Below are positions 22,466 through 33,132 of a DNA stretch of 64,000 nucleotides, piece after piece (the first letter of the stretch is position 1; every line of letters begins with the position of its first letter). Source of the stretch: Microdochium bolleyi (Eukaryota > Ascomycota > Sordariomycetes > Xylariales > Microdochiaceae); NCBI GenBank assembly GCA_001566295.1, contig KQ964245.1:1927524-1991523 (forward strand), read 5' to 3'. A model generated the notes under the pieces. It had not been told where the DNA came from, did not search any database, and saw only the letters and a list, made by a program, of their open reading frames with translations. The position numbers and the translations under genes are program-made.

Positions 22466-24338
22466 TTAGTGTCCGCTCTTGGTATCTGGCCTGGTCGTTG
22501 TCGTCCCTGTCTGGCCCGTGGCAACACTGGACATGCTCCCTTTCCTCGACTGGCCTCCTTGTGACCCTTCCTCCACGCTCCGTTCGAGGAAGCCGGCCCA
22601 CAGGTCTGCGAGTGATTCCTTTGTCGCCGACGTCGGCGTCTGGTCGGCAAAGAACTCGCTGTTCAGCGACGGCGTGCTTGGTGTCCTGTGGAAGGGCGAG
22701 GAGGGCAAACGCAGCGAGTTGCTTGACGCTCCGGGTCTTGCCAGGCCAGCCTGCTCCCTTTGCTCGTCCGTCCAATTGAGCATCCCCGCGATGATCTGAA
22801 GGATTTGGAATTTCCTTGGGTCTGAGCGGTCCAGAGACAAGAATTGGAGGAAGTGATTTGTGACGAGTTGTCTGTAGGATGTTAGTGACATGTGCGATCA
22901 GATGGGTGAGCCAAGTCCACTAACCGGTCAATGCTGTCCTCTGGCTTTGTCTTCTTCAAGTAGCGCAACGCCTTGGTAAGGTGATCATTGAGGACAATAG
23001 CCTCATGCCTCAGCTTGCCTATCAGGAGGTTCTTCTCCTTGACCTCCTTTTCGAACGGTGCTGTGCGCTCGAGCTCTTTTTGCAAAGATTCCCTGGCTGC
23101 CTGTGCCGCGGACGCTCTTGTGTCCGCCTCTTGGACTAGCTTCTTCAGAGCCCCTAGTTGCTCTTCACTCGACTCGACCATCTCTCGGAGCTCCTTCTTC
23201 CGGGCATCTTGTATCTCCCGAAGTGCCCGCTGAAGACTGTCCACCGCGTTGGACTGACTGTCGCGTTCTGAAGCTGCACGTTCGTAGTTGTCTTTGAGGC
23301 TGGCAATCTGCTCCTCGAGCGCTGACGCTTTCTCGGCAAGATTCTCCCTCACAGACCGTTCTTCCATGGCGAGCACTTCCCAGTCTCCCATGGCGTCCTT
23401 CGCGGCCTCCGCCTCTTCCCTCAAATGCTGGATCTGCCGGGTGAGGTCTTCCTTCTCTTTCAAAGAGTTGTGCTGAGAGAGGTTGTTTCGGCTTCGCAGG
23501 CTCGCAAGTTCTCGGTTCGCGTCTTGGAGCTCAGTCTCGAGCTTCTCGACCCTCTCGCTGTGGCTCTTCGATCCACTCTGGAGCTCTTCGTTCTGCGCCT
23601 CCAGCTCTTCTATCCGCTGGTTGGCTTCCTCGAGCTCCTCTTTGCCTCTTGCTAACCTGGTGCCGACGGTCTCCTTGATCTTCTCGACTCTCTCAAGCAG
23701 GTCTTCGTACTGCTCTTGAGCCTGCTCCTTTGCAGCTTCACTCTCCTCCAGATCGGTCTTGAGCTGTGTAGTTTCCTGGGTGTGGTTTTCTTGGATGTCC
23801 TCAAGCTGCTTGCGTAGCTGTCCGACCTCGGCACGGAGCGCTTCACGTTCTTGAGACATGGCTTCCAGCCGGGCGTTCGTGTCCGCCTCCCCAGTGGCAT
23901 CGGCTGCGGTTGTTGTCTGGGGCAGTTCTACGGGCGTTTCTTCGACCCGCGATCGGGGGTGGCCGTTGGTCGTGACAAGCTGTGGATGGGGTGGGCCATT
24001 TTCGGATTGCTCTGTTGGAGCCTATACGACAATGGTTAGGAAATAGGCACATGGCATCAAACAAGGATCTGGACATGGTCTGCGTACAGAGACTGCTATG
24101 GCCGCGCCGTCAGAGTGGTCTGCCTCGTCATCGTCGCGCTCGCCGCCGTTCGACGCGGCGTCTTGCGCATTGGGGTCCTCTGCGGCCTTGGCCTTGGCAG
24201 CAGCATTCTTCTTCTTTTTGTTGTTCTTCTTCTTTGTGGACGCTGCGAGGCGATTGTTAGGTGGCACAAAAACTCATTGGAACTCCCAGGCGGCTACGAA
24301 CCTGCGTTGTTCTGCTGGGCTGGATCTTGCGGACTCAT
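22466..24338 (-). CDS. RUD3: golgin with GRAB domain (Rud3-like)
   Basis: Four exons (24338-24302, 24242-24088, 24021-22925, 22871-22466) give 564 residues. Rud3/GMAP-210-type golgins tether vesicles at the cis-Golgi and bind Arf1 through the GRAB domain. The N-terminus has a Lys-rich patch (STKKKNNKKKKNAAAKAKAA) and acidic residues. A long coiled coil runs from about residue 118 to 425 with heptad-rich Glu/Gln/Leu sequence. The GRAB domain follows at about 428-475 (RQLVTNHFLQFLSLDRSDP, then KFQILQIIAGMLNWTDEQR). The tail is Ser/Thr-rich. Introns are 59, 66 and 53 bases with CTAAC-type branch sites. The last joint splits the Arg codon at the entry to the GRAB domain. Imh1-type GRIP golgins are the alternative, but the GRIP Tyr pattern is absent. 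Confidence 0.9.
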
Positions 24339-25745
24339 GTTGACGGATCTCTGGGGGAGTTGCTGGAGCTAACTAAGTCTACCGTGGCAGCATCGAGCTT
24401 GTCGGAGATCTCGCAGACAGGAAGTACTATCGTGGCTATCGCAGGTCGTTCAGGGTACTGGGACGGATCGCGTGCGTATCTGGTTATGCCATAGGGGATG
24501 ACGGAATGGCTGAGAGACACAGGCGTGTTCCACGGGCGTCTGGTTTGCGGCACCGACTACGTGCAAGGTGTCGCGAGTGAGCGCTGGCGAATGGCAGGAT
24601 GGCGCAGCGCATTCCCTACAGCGAGCATGCCAGCTGTAGCGGGGCTCGCTGCACCTGCTGATGCTCTCAAGCCTTGTTCGACTCAAGGTGGCCCGCCGCC
24701 ATCCACGCCTCGCACGACCCCAGAGTCCCAGCTTCGAGGGGCGTGAGTCTTGGAACACTGAAGTGTCATCTCGACGTTTCTCGGCTTTCATATTCACTCG
24801 TTGCCTCAAGGTGACGAGATTTCAGGAGCCTATAGGTAGGGCAAGCAGCCCGCTGTCCCCTCGTCTACTTACCTAGGTCTGTACAGAGGTCCATGCCACC
24901 AAGCGGATTTACTCGATGTCGGCCTCGGACGTTCATGTTATCGGTCGCCCATGGGTCATACAGCTAACACGAGCCGTGCCTCCTTGCTATACGAGAGAAG
25001 GACACATGGACACATCTGAGGCCAATTTGCTTGCATGGGAGCCGAGGTGAGGCAAAGTGCTTCCACACAACTAGGATATAGCAATTTCCGATGACGGAGC
25101 ATTCTACCATCCGAAAATTGACTCGTCCTATCGTTGCTTGATTCCAGCAATGGTTTCGTTGAAAGGAAGTCATCTTCTGTCGACGTGCAATTAATCGGGT
25201 TTGGACTTCCCCATGTGCTGGCTGCTCCAGCTCGGCCGGCAGTACCCGCTATCGATATGGGCAGTTCCTCAGCGGGTCGCCATAAAGCAGCAGCCCTGCA
25301 GCATTTTCTTAGCCTCTTCTTACCTCTTTTCTTTCTTCATACATATAACCCTTCGCCAGGTCTACCTTTTCGCACGAAGCTGCTGCCGTCGCTTTCTCGA
25401 GGATTCATTCTCGCGAAAGTGCTACGCTTGGCTGGTTCACCCGCTTGGTCGAAGTAGAGTGATCTTACCGCGCTTTATAATCCCACTGCTTTTGCCCGAC
25501 CTCGGTCGTGGGCGCAGAGGGTTCGCTATGTGCAAACATCCCTCAAAATTGATGATACCTTGTAAATGCTTCTGTCGGCCCCCTCCAGTACGTGCTATGC
25601 ATGCCGCGATTGCCACACTCAAACCGTGGATTGTTCCCATTTATGGCCACCAAGAGCATGCAGATCGTTCAAAAGTCCAGACATGTATTTCGCCAAGTCC
25701 AATACCCAGTAACAAGCAGAAACTCCTATTAATGCATCAAGCACA
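24339..25745. promoter_or_regulatory. RUD3 promoter region and NOP15 3' flank
   Basis: 1.41 kb. It lies upstream of RUD3 and downstream of NOP15, both minus strand. Open frames at 25201-25965 (+) run into the antisense of NOP15 and look like chance. Confidence 0.45.
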
Positions 25746-26976
25746 CTATGCTTTGGCCTTCCTGGCCTTCGTTCCAGCCTTGCCCTTCTTGCCCGCCTTT
25801 GCACCGTTCGTGGCCTTAGGCGCAGCCTCTTGCTCGTCAGCAGGCTCTTCCACCGTGGGCGCCGCCTCGATCGCCTTGGGCTTCTCCTCGGCGTCCTCAA
25901 TGGCCATGGCGTCGCTAGACTGCGCATTCTCAACAGTCTTGAGCTTGGGCTCGTTGAACTCGTAGCCTATGGACTTGAGCTTCTTCGACCTTGTGATGCG
26001 TCTGAGCTCTTCCTTCTCGATCTTGTCGGTCCAGCCAGACTCTGTGCGCGGCTTCTTGAGCTCCGCACCGGCCATCTTGTTCCACGGAATCTTCTTGAAG
26101 CGCTTGTTGCTGCCCTTCCACAGCGACTCGTGTACCTGCGACTTGGGCACAACCTTGCAAGTGAGAATGTGGCCGAAGAGCAGGTATTTGTCCATGGTCT
26201 TGGCCACGATCTCAGCAGTCGACTGCTCGCTGAATTCGACAAAGGCGAAGTGCTTGGAGGCGCCGGTGCGCTTGCTGCGGGACAGTCTGAGCTTGTTGAT
26301 CGTTCCGAATTGTGAGAAGTAGCCACGGAGCTCGTGCTCGTAGAACCCGTGGGGAAGACCTGTGTAGAAGGGTCAGTCGCGTTGCGCAATTGCGGTCACT
26401 CACTCAAATAGCATGAGTAGCACTCACGTCCAATGTAGACCACACCAGGCTCTTCGTTGGGGTCGACGGTGCCTCTTGACTTTCTGTTCGGCTTCGGGAC
26501 CTTGCCGACATCCTGTCCCTTCTTGAAGGCGACTGCGCTGTCCACCTCGGCCGCCTCATCGTCGTCGCCGTCGATCGCCTTCGCGAGCGCCTGAGCTTCG
26601 TCGGCGGCATTCTCGGTGTCATCTTCATCTGAGAATGGGTGCTCTTCGTCCTCAGCCTCGACGACCGGCACCTCCTCCTCGGCCTGCTCGACCTTCTTGG
26701 ACTTCTTGCCGGACTTCACTGGTGTCGCGTCCTTCGCGCCATTGGGCACGGTGGACTTGACCTTCTTCGTAGCCACGGGGCTGGCTTCCTCGGGCGCTTT
26801 GTGCTACAACGTTAGGCATATCGATCGGGGCAACGCGGCGATGTTGGAGCAGGTCTAACCTTTGCGCTTTGTGGCAGGAGCTACGGAATGTCAGTCAGTA
26901 TGATGGCGCATTGAGTTGTACAGATCGCATAGAGGAGCGAAGCCAACTCACCCTTGACTTTCTTTGTTCCAGCCAT
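25746..26976 (-). CDS. NOP15: nucleolar RRM protein Nop15 (NIFK family)
   Basis: Four exons (26976-26952, 26880-26860, 26796-26428, 26359-25746) give 342 residues. Nop15 is needed for 60S pre-ribosome processing in the nucleolus. The N-terminal 130 residues are Lys-rich then acidic. One RRM spans about 133-211, with RNP2 VVYIGRL (134-140) and RNP1 KHFAFVEF (174-181). After it comes the family-typical VHESLWKGSNKRFKKIPWNK segment, in which a Trp-Lys-Gly motif is conserved, then a charged Ala/Lys tail. Exon 2 is only 21 bases and symmetric in phase, encoding APATKRK. The acceptor of exon 3 is an unusual AAG, chosen because it is the only one that keeps frame. The RRM intron interrupts RNP2 at the Arg codon. 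Confidence 0.92.
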
Positions 26977-27632
26977 CTTGTGTCTTCGTGTCAAGGTCGA
27001 TGCGTGAGAGGCGGAACAGTCTGTGTGGATCTTGAGGTTCTGCGCGCGGTGTGCCAGAGCTACTTGCTGCAGAAGCGCAAAGGGTCCTCTCGACTTTTTT
27101 CGCAGTGCGATTCTGCCGGCGCAAACCTCCAGCAACTTTTTGGCGGTGAATGTGGGACTCTTACCCTGCAGTGGATCCGGTGCGCGCCGCACTTGGGGAA
27201 GCTGGGGCTGCTTTGGCTCGGCCGTTCAGGGCTCCTTCCATATTATCTCGGTGCTGGGAGCCCGCAAGCATGTCTTTCAGTGACGCCGCTGGCAGGTCGA
27301 GGCTACGAACCGGCAAACTATCACACTTGAGCAATTCACAACCGACCCGTGGAGTGCTGGACCAAGAAACTCTAAGCTCGCCACACCTGAATCCTGGAGG
27401 TCGTGAATAACTTGTTCGCCCACTTGCTTTACTCACGATCCTGACTGAGGAGTTTCAAGCTGCTCAAGTGACCATCGCAGCTTGCAGCCATCGACTCTGC
27501 CTGGTTGCGACCCGGTCTATGCGCCTCATTGCGTCGCACACAATCACCAATCTTTTTGAGGTTCCCACGAACCGGGATTTTGTATAGCAACTCCCAGGCA
27601 ATACTGCCTCGCATTGATCATCCACCGCTCTC
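26977..27632. promoter_or_regulatory. divergent promoter region, NOP15 / SMN
   Basis: 656 bases separate two divergent genes that both serve RNP biogenesis. No TATA box is clear on either strand, as expected for housekeeping promoters. A shared bidirectional promoter is possible. Confidence 0.5.
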
Positions 27633-28357
27633 ATGGCGACTACAAAGGACGTTCCCTTGACCAATGACGAGATCTGGGATGACTCGGCTCTGGTGGATTC
27701 TTGGAACTCAGCACTCGAGGAATACAAGGTAGAATCTTCCCGCAGGAAAGCGATTTGTCCCAGATGTCACTAACCACAATGGCAGAAATATCACAGCATA
27801 CACACCAAGGGCGGCAATGTTGTTGATTTGTTGGAGCCCAAAAAGTACGTAGCAGACATCATCTCTTGAGTCAACGCAAATCTAACATATCATGCCAAAA
27901 GATCCGAGTCAAATAGCAACAATGTAATCGCCAAAGCGACCAACGAAGCCAGCACAAGCCAAGACACCGGGCACGACACGGAGATGGCATCAGATGTAAG
28001 CCGTGGCGGTTTCCAGGAATGAGAGCCGGAGTCGAGCTGCGAGTTGATCCGACGAGGGCTCGTCCCAATTTCTCCTGAATCATCTTATTAACGACGAGCT
28101 GCAACAGGAGCCACGAAACGAAACGCAAGCAAGCACGAGTCAGCCCAATCCACCACCACGTTTGGCCCCCGAGGTCGTCCTCGGATCAGGTAAGCCGACC
28201 TAGCCGATTACTTGGCACGGTATGTTTCCATATGCTGACATCATGTCTAGTCCAAGACGAGAGCCTCAAAAGATTGCTCATGTCGTGGTATTATGCTGGC
28301 TATTACACAGGCCTCTATGAGGGGCAACAGGGCCAGAATGGCCAAGGCCGGGGTTGA
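27633..28357 (+). CDS. survival motor neuron (SMN) homologue without Tudor domain
   Basis: Five small exons (27633-27728, 27786-27844, 27902-27995, 28108-28189, 28251-28357) give 145 residues. SMN oligomers load Sm rings onto spliceosomal snRNAs. Residues about 14-38 form the Gemin2-binding helix (IWDDSALVDSWNSALEEYKK, then YHSI). The C-terminus is a full YG box, KRLLMSWYYAGYYTGLYEG, with the Tyr-Gly zipper that drives dimerisation. The 75 residues between are polar and Pro/Ser/Thr-rich with no Tudor fold, as in fission yeast Smn1. All donors are GTANNN and all joints keep frame. Introns are 53-112 bases; intron 1 has CACTAACC. Intron 2 ends in an AAAAG acceptor, the least certain junction. 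Even its longest exon encodes only about 36 residues, so an ORF search sees almost nothing here. Confidence 0.92.
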
Positions 28358-30559
28358 ATCAGAAACCGGAAAATGGTACGATTTGCCCTTGGCTATATCG
28401 TGGAAAGCCAGCCTTAAGCACTTCTTTGACCAGGGTGGCCCCCCCATTTTGTTACAGGTCCTGTAGCAACCAGCCCCGTGGGCGATCAACACTGTTCAAG
28501 TGAGCCCCTTTCCGGCCACAACCATTAATCCGCTCCTCTCAGACGGGGACTTCAAGGGCAAGATCCATTACCTTTGCTGGACGACGCGGGCTGCACCGCA
28601 GACCTCGAGGGCAGCCCCCACTCACGGAGCAGACCACGAGACGACAGCCATGAAACATGGCAATGCAGCCTTGCAGTTCCTGTGCACCTACGGATCGAGC
28701 TTGCCGCCGATCTGTCAATAAAACAATCAGGAGAAACAAAAACTCAAGAGCTTCTCGAACAGGATCGGCGCAACGATTGCTTGATGATTGCAGCACTTTT
28801 TTTATCGAGAGCTCTCACGTGGACAATTTCCAGCCCTATGACTCGCCGAGGCGAGTACTTGCTATCCATCACATATTTGGTGCTCTGAACACCCCCATGT
28901 CTCTTTCACGGCCTGGACTTCGGCTGCTCAATGAACAGTAGCGACCTGTGATGTGCCACGAGCTCTTAGAGATTGCCCGCCATCAATCCTAGCTTTAACC
29001 CGGCAACGTATACTTCTGAGATTAGCAGTCTCCACCGGAGCCCAGCGGCTGCACATGGCAATCCCTGTGAGAAGTGCGACTATCCAGTAATTGATCTGGC
29101 CTGCTGCATCCGAGGACCAAGAGCACTGCCGACAAAGCTCGCACGCGGAGACGGACTCTCCCGGAAGATCAGACCTCTGGGCGCTACCAAGGCTGAATTG
29201 GCCGCCTTGGCCGCAGTTTCAATGGGCTCGGCCAGAACACCCGAAGAGACCTTGTTTAATCACAGGGACACTCCTCGTTCGGGAAGGGTGCACCCCGAAG
29301 CTGTCCCTGAGGCTCCGACCGGGGTCGCAAACGGCCAAGCTGGCTTTGGCGATCTCGTGAATGGTACATGAGATGAGGAACCTGGTCCTGCCAATGCTGG
29401 ACGACATCGCGCCGGAAACAATGGCCAGGCGTGGGGTCGAGATTGTTTCGAGGAGAGGCTGCTGCGCCCTCACCGTGAAACGAGATACGGCTCGGCGGCC
29501 TCTCGACCTGCCAGATGCAAGTTGATTCTGGCTCGGGCAAGGTCCTCAGGGCTGAGGTCGCAGGGCACACATGCAGCCAGAAAAATCCACGGCCGGCCAT
29601 GGCGGACTCCGTGTTTGAAAATGCCAAGCCAAGCGTCTGAGGTGGCTTGAGCACCTCCGCATCTCAAGGTTCATCGGTAGGGGACCTGGGGGCTGGCAGG
29701 GTTCATGCTGGTGCCAAGGGCGCCGCATTTCAGGTACGTGGACAAGCATCCTCCACACCCGGAGGCTCTGCTGGCTGGCTTGCGCTGGCTAGCAGCTCAA
29801 CGAGCTTGCGGGCACGAATCCGACGGCTCGATGTGCTCTCTCCGCTGTCTCCGCGGGGCGGGAGCAAATGATGTCCTCGTTGTGAACTATTCCGAGGTTC
29901 ACCTGGGCATTCAATCGGCACTCGGGATTGCCTGCGTGCCTGCGTGCCTGGGCCTGCGCGGTTGCATGGTGGGTGGAGCCCCTGGAGCACGGCCGGCGGC
30001 CGGGAGGAGGCGACCGGGGGCGGCTCCCAAACACATGATGAGACGGACCTGGCACAGCAGAACTCCTGATCCGTCCTGGGCTCCGGGCGGTCCCAGAGCC
30101 GCAAGCCGATCCCCGCCGTGCAGAATGCAGCCACGTTGGCGAGGGGCCAGCCCTGCCGCGCATCTGAGGAACCCCTTGGAAACGCAGCGGCCATCGGGCT
30201 GCATGGCAGGGTGCCTGGGGGCCTCGCTCGTCGTCTCGAGATGGCCCTCCTGTGCCGGGGTCCTGGATTGCCGTGGCGTCAGTGACCAGGCTGGACAACC
30301 CATGCGCCCTCGGCCCTGCGACGCGTGGGATATAAGCCGTTGCTCCCCTCGTGCCAGGAGATGTTTCTCTTTCCCTCTCCATCCCAATCTTCATCCGAGT
30401 TGTGTGCATCCCGTGCTCTCTCTTTCTTTGTCGACTGTACCTTCATTTCTTCGAGCTGGCACTCGCTTTAACAATCCAAACGCATAATCCAGGTTTCCGC
30501 TCCTCCGTTACGCAGCATCCCAGCTTTTCCGCCCGCAACATAATCAACACACCGTCAAC
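28358..30559. promoter_or_regulatory. 2.2-kb region upstream of the cupredoxin gene
   Basis: No supported gene. The long open frames at 29705-30487 (+) and 29789-30409 (-) overlap each other in a GC-rich stretch and resemble nothing. The 3' half is the promoter of the cupredoxin gene; a TATA element is listed separately. Confidence 0.5.
30331..30337 (+). promoter_or_regulatory. TATA box of the cupredoxin gene
   Basis: TATAAGC in a GC-rich setting, about 229 bases before the ATG at 30560. It is followed within 30-90 bases by C/T-rich sequence typical of a fungal transcription start and 5' leader. A strong TATA suggests a regulated or highly expressed gene. Confidence 0.6.
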
Positions 30560-31522
30560 ATGAAGTTCTCCGCCGCTCTCGCGCTCGCCGCTGCCCCCGC
30601 CGCTCTCGGCAAGGCCATCAACAACGTCTTCCCCGACGTCGAGGCCCGCAGCAGCCACGGAAACGCTGCTGCTGCCCCCGGCAACGTTGTCGTCCCTGGC
30701 CTCGGCGCTCTGCCCGGCGGCACTCAGGTCATTGTCATCTGGGCCAACCCCGGTGGTGTCGCTCCCACAACCACTCTGCACTCCGCCATCACCGTCACCC
30801 AGACCGTGACTGCCGGCGCTGGTCAGCAGACCGGTGGTGCTGCCCCCCCGGCGGCCATGCCCACCCACCACGTCACTGTCGGTGGTACCGCCGGTCTTGT
30901 CTTCACTCCTGCCGAGATCAAGGCCGCCGTCGGCGACATGGTTGTCTTCACCTTCCTCAGCAAGAACCACACTGCCACCCAGTCCTCGTTCGCCAAGCCC
31001 TGCGAGCCCCTCGCCGGTGGCCAGGCCTCTGGCTTCCAGCCCAACCCCGATGACAGCATTGTCCCTGCTCCTCAGGTTGCTATGCAGGTCATGACTACCG
31101 AGCCCCTGTGGTTCTTCTGCAACCAGCCCGGCCACTGCGGAAAGGGCATGGTCTTCTCCGTCAACCCCACCGCCGAGAAGACGCACGCTGCCTTCCAGGC
31201 CGCCGCCATTGCGCAGAACGGCAAGGGTGCCGCCAGCCCCATCACCGGCGGCGCTCCCGTCGCCCCCCCCGCCGGCGCCGCTCCCCCCGCCGACGGTGCT
31301 GCCAACAACGGTACTGCCCCCGTCGCTCCCCCGGCTGGCGGTGCTGCCCCGACACCCGGCGCCGGTGGTGCCGTCGAGACCGGCACCGGCACCATCCAGA
31401 ACGGCCAGTGCGTGTGCGCCGTCCAGTGCGCCGCCGCCGCCTTCCCCGCGCCTGACGTCCAGGGCCGTGGCGCGTTCGGCGGCTACGCCGGCGCCCTCCC
31501 CCGCTCCATGATGGAGAAATAA
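30560..31522 (+). CDS. secreted cupredoxin-domain protein
   Basis: A single exon gives 320 residues. The N-terminus MKFSAALALAAAPAALGKA is a signal peptide. The cupredoxin fold spans about 103-204. All four type-1 copper ligands can be placed: His137 (KNH), Cys187 (FFCNQ), His192 (GHC) and Met197 (GKGM). Extra Cys148 and Cys193 probably form the disulfide typical of extracellular fungal cupredoxins. After the domain comes a Pro/Ala/Gly-rich linker of about 80 residues, then a short segment with CVCAVQC. No GPI-type hydrophobic tail is seen, so the protein is probably secreted or wall-associated by other means. Related serine-rich cupredoxins are abundant on fungal surfaces; their job is not known. 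Codon use is very biased to C-ending codons, a sign of high expression. An AATAAA overlaps the stop codon region (31522-31527). Confidence 0.92.
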   Translation: MKFSAALALAAAPAALGKAINNVFPDVEARSSHGNAAAAPGNVVVPGLGALPGGTQVIVIWANPGGVAPTTTLHSAITVTQTVTAGAGQQTGGAAPPAAMPTHHVTVGGTAGLVFTPAEIKAAVGDMVVFTFLSKNHTATQSSFAKPCEPLAGGQASGFQPNPDDSIVPAPQVAMQVMTTEPLWFFCNQPGHCGKGMVFSVNPTAEKTHAAFQAAAIAQNGKGAASPITGGAPVAPPAGAAPPADGAANNGTAPVAPPAGGAAPTPGAGGAVETGTGTIQNGQCVCAVQCAAAAFPAPDVQGRGAFGGYAGALPRSMMEK

Positions 31523-33132
31523 ATAAAGAATATATAGACTTCTCTTGGTTATTTGAGTATGTTTACCTGGGGGTCGTAGTTCTCGCCGAGCTACCCACCC
31601 CGGGGTATTGGGAGTTCTTTATATATTCTTTTTTTGTTTTCTCTTATTTATTCAATTCTTCTTTATGGAAACGGCCGTTGAGATACCACAGGAACCCAAG
31701 GGACGAACTATGACACGAGCTGGAGGGGGTAGAGAGAAGGAGAAAGAGAAGCATCCAAGACGAGAGAGAGAAGGAGAAAGGTAGACGTTAATATGCTGGA
31801 CCGTATTATCTTTGAAGGAGAGTGGGCAAGAAGGCACGGGCTTAGCCTGGATTTGGAAGTTCAAAAATTAATTCATTGGGATGAAAAAAAAACAGAACCA
31901 AAACGTCCAAATGACTTTGCTGTATCTCTCCTGTGCTCACATTGTGTGATTTGCCTGTGCGGATAAATCCTGGCGTTTGCAAGTTCAATAATCCTGGTCA
32001 TGATTAGGCTCTGCGCTCGGGCGGGACCTAAACGTTTCCCATCTGAGACCAAAGGGAACGAGCTGGACCTGTGAATCTTTCTGTGGTGATGGTGTTTTGA
32101 GGGAAGTATTTGTTGGCCCATATTGTCATGATCAACCTGCTATTCTCTTTCCTTTCCCCACCACATCAAGTCCCTTCTCACACCCTCCTTCTTCCTTGGC
32201 TGTCAATCTTTTTTTTCCTCTTCAGTCTATGCTTTTCATATCATATTTCGATCCAGAGCACTACACCCTCCCCCGAGGAAGTCAGTTCCATTTCCACAGA
32301 TCGGCACACAGAGTCATTTCGCCGCGACAACTCGCCCCGGCACAAACGTGGAAACCTTGCCCATGAAAACGCATTTCCGGGTCATCCAGGTGAAGTCCAG
32401 CGTGGCTCTCCCGTCTGCACTTTCCGAGAACCTGGAGATTTGCAGACGAAAACCGGCCTGCCTTTGCCCTTCGGGACTCCGCCTGGAGGACGAGGAACCT
32501 CCTTTCATTGCCGTCACTAGAAACGTAGGGGGCGAAGCTGATCAGAGTTCTCCCTTTTACTTGTCTTGTGTTTGTGCTTGAGTGGCCCAAGCCCTCCGGC
32601 GGATCGACCATGCCAACTGATCATCTGACAAATGACAATGATGCAAGCAGGACCATTCGTGTCACAACACTCAGAATGCCTGGCATAAATGTCGTCAAGG
32701 CTGGGCGAATGCTGGGATTGTACTGATCTCTTGTACCCACGGCAGCGTTCAGGAACAATGCCGAGCGTGGGCATGGAGAGCAGTAGCAATGCTCCGCGGT
32801 GGCTTGAAAGGGTAAAAATGATGGCTTCGCTACCGAATCTAGAGGTATATCATGATGTGTGAAAATGGACACGTCTGTGACGTGTGACTTGAAAAAGACA
32901 GTCCAAAAGATAGCCTGAAAGCGTCATCATCATGTCTGTTTGCTCGGGTCCTGCTGTTGCTGCTGCGGCAAAATGTTGTCCAATCCAACCCAATGTTCGC
33001 GGCACCGTCGAGTGGTCTTTCCTATCGCAAGAGCTTTCCGGCAAGCCAGACCGACTTTGTCAACTGGACTGCTAGGAGAAGCATGCAGAGATTGATAAGA
33101 ACTGCCGAGAAGAGAGTTGTGGCGTGGCAGAA
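31523..33132. other. convergent 3' region, cupredoxin / SERF gene
   Basis: 1.61 kb. It includes a polypurine tract at 31731-31782. The C/T-rich frame at 32110-32520 has a hydrophobic start but lacks a good ATG and codon bias. Nothing coding is supported. Confidence 0.45.
31731..31782. repeat. GA-rich (polypurine) tract
   Basis: Interrupted run of GA/GGA/AAGA units downstream of the cupredoxin gene. Confidence 0.75.

Noticed and set aside
29705..30487. 260-residue (+) and 206-residue (-) overlapping frames
   Set aside because: GC-rich stretch with open frames in both directions and no recognisable protein; it ends in the cupredoxin promoter and TATA region.
32110..32520. Frame with a hydrophobic N-terminus, candidate small secreted protein
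   Set aside because: It starts at TTG, sits in C/T-rich DNA that reads as Leu/Phe/Ser by composition, and lacks codon bias.
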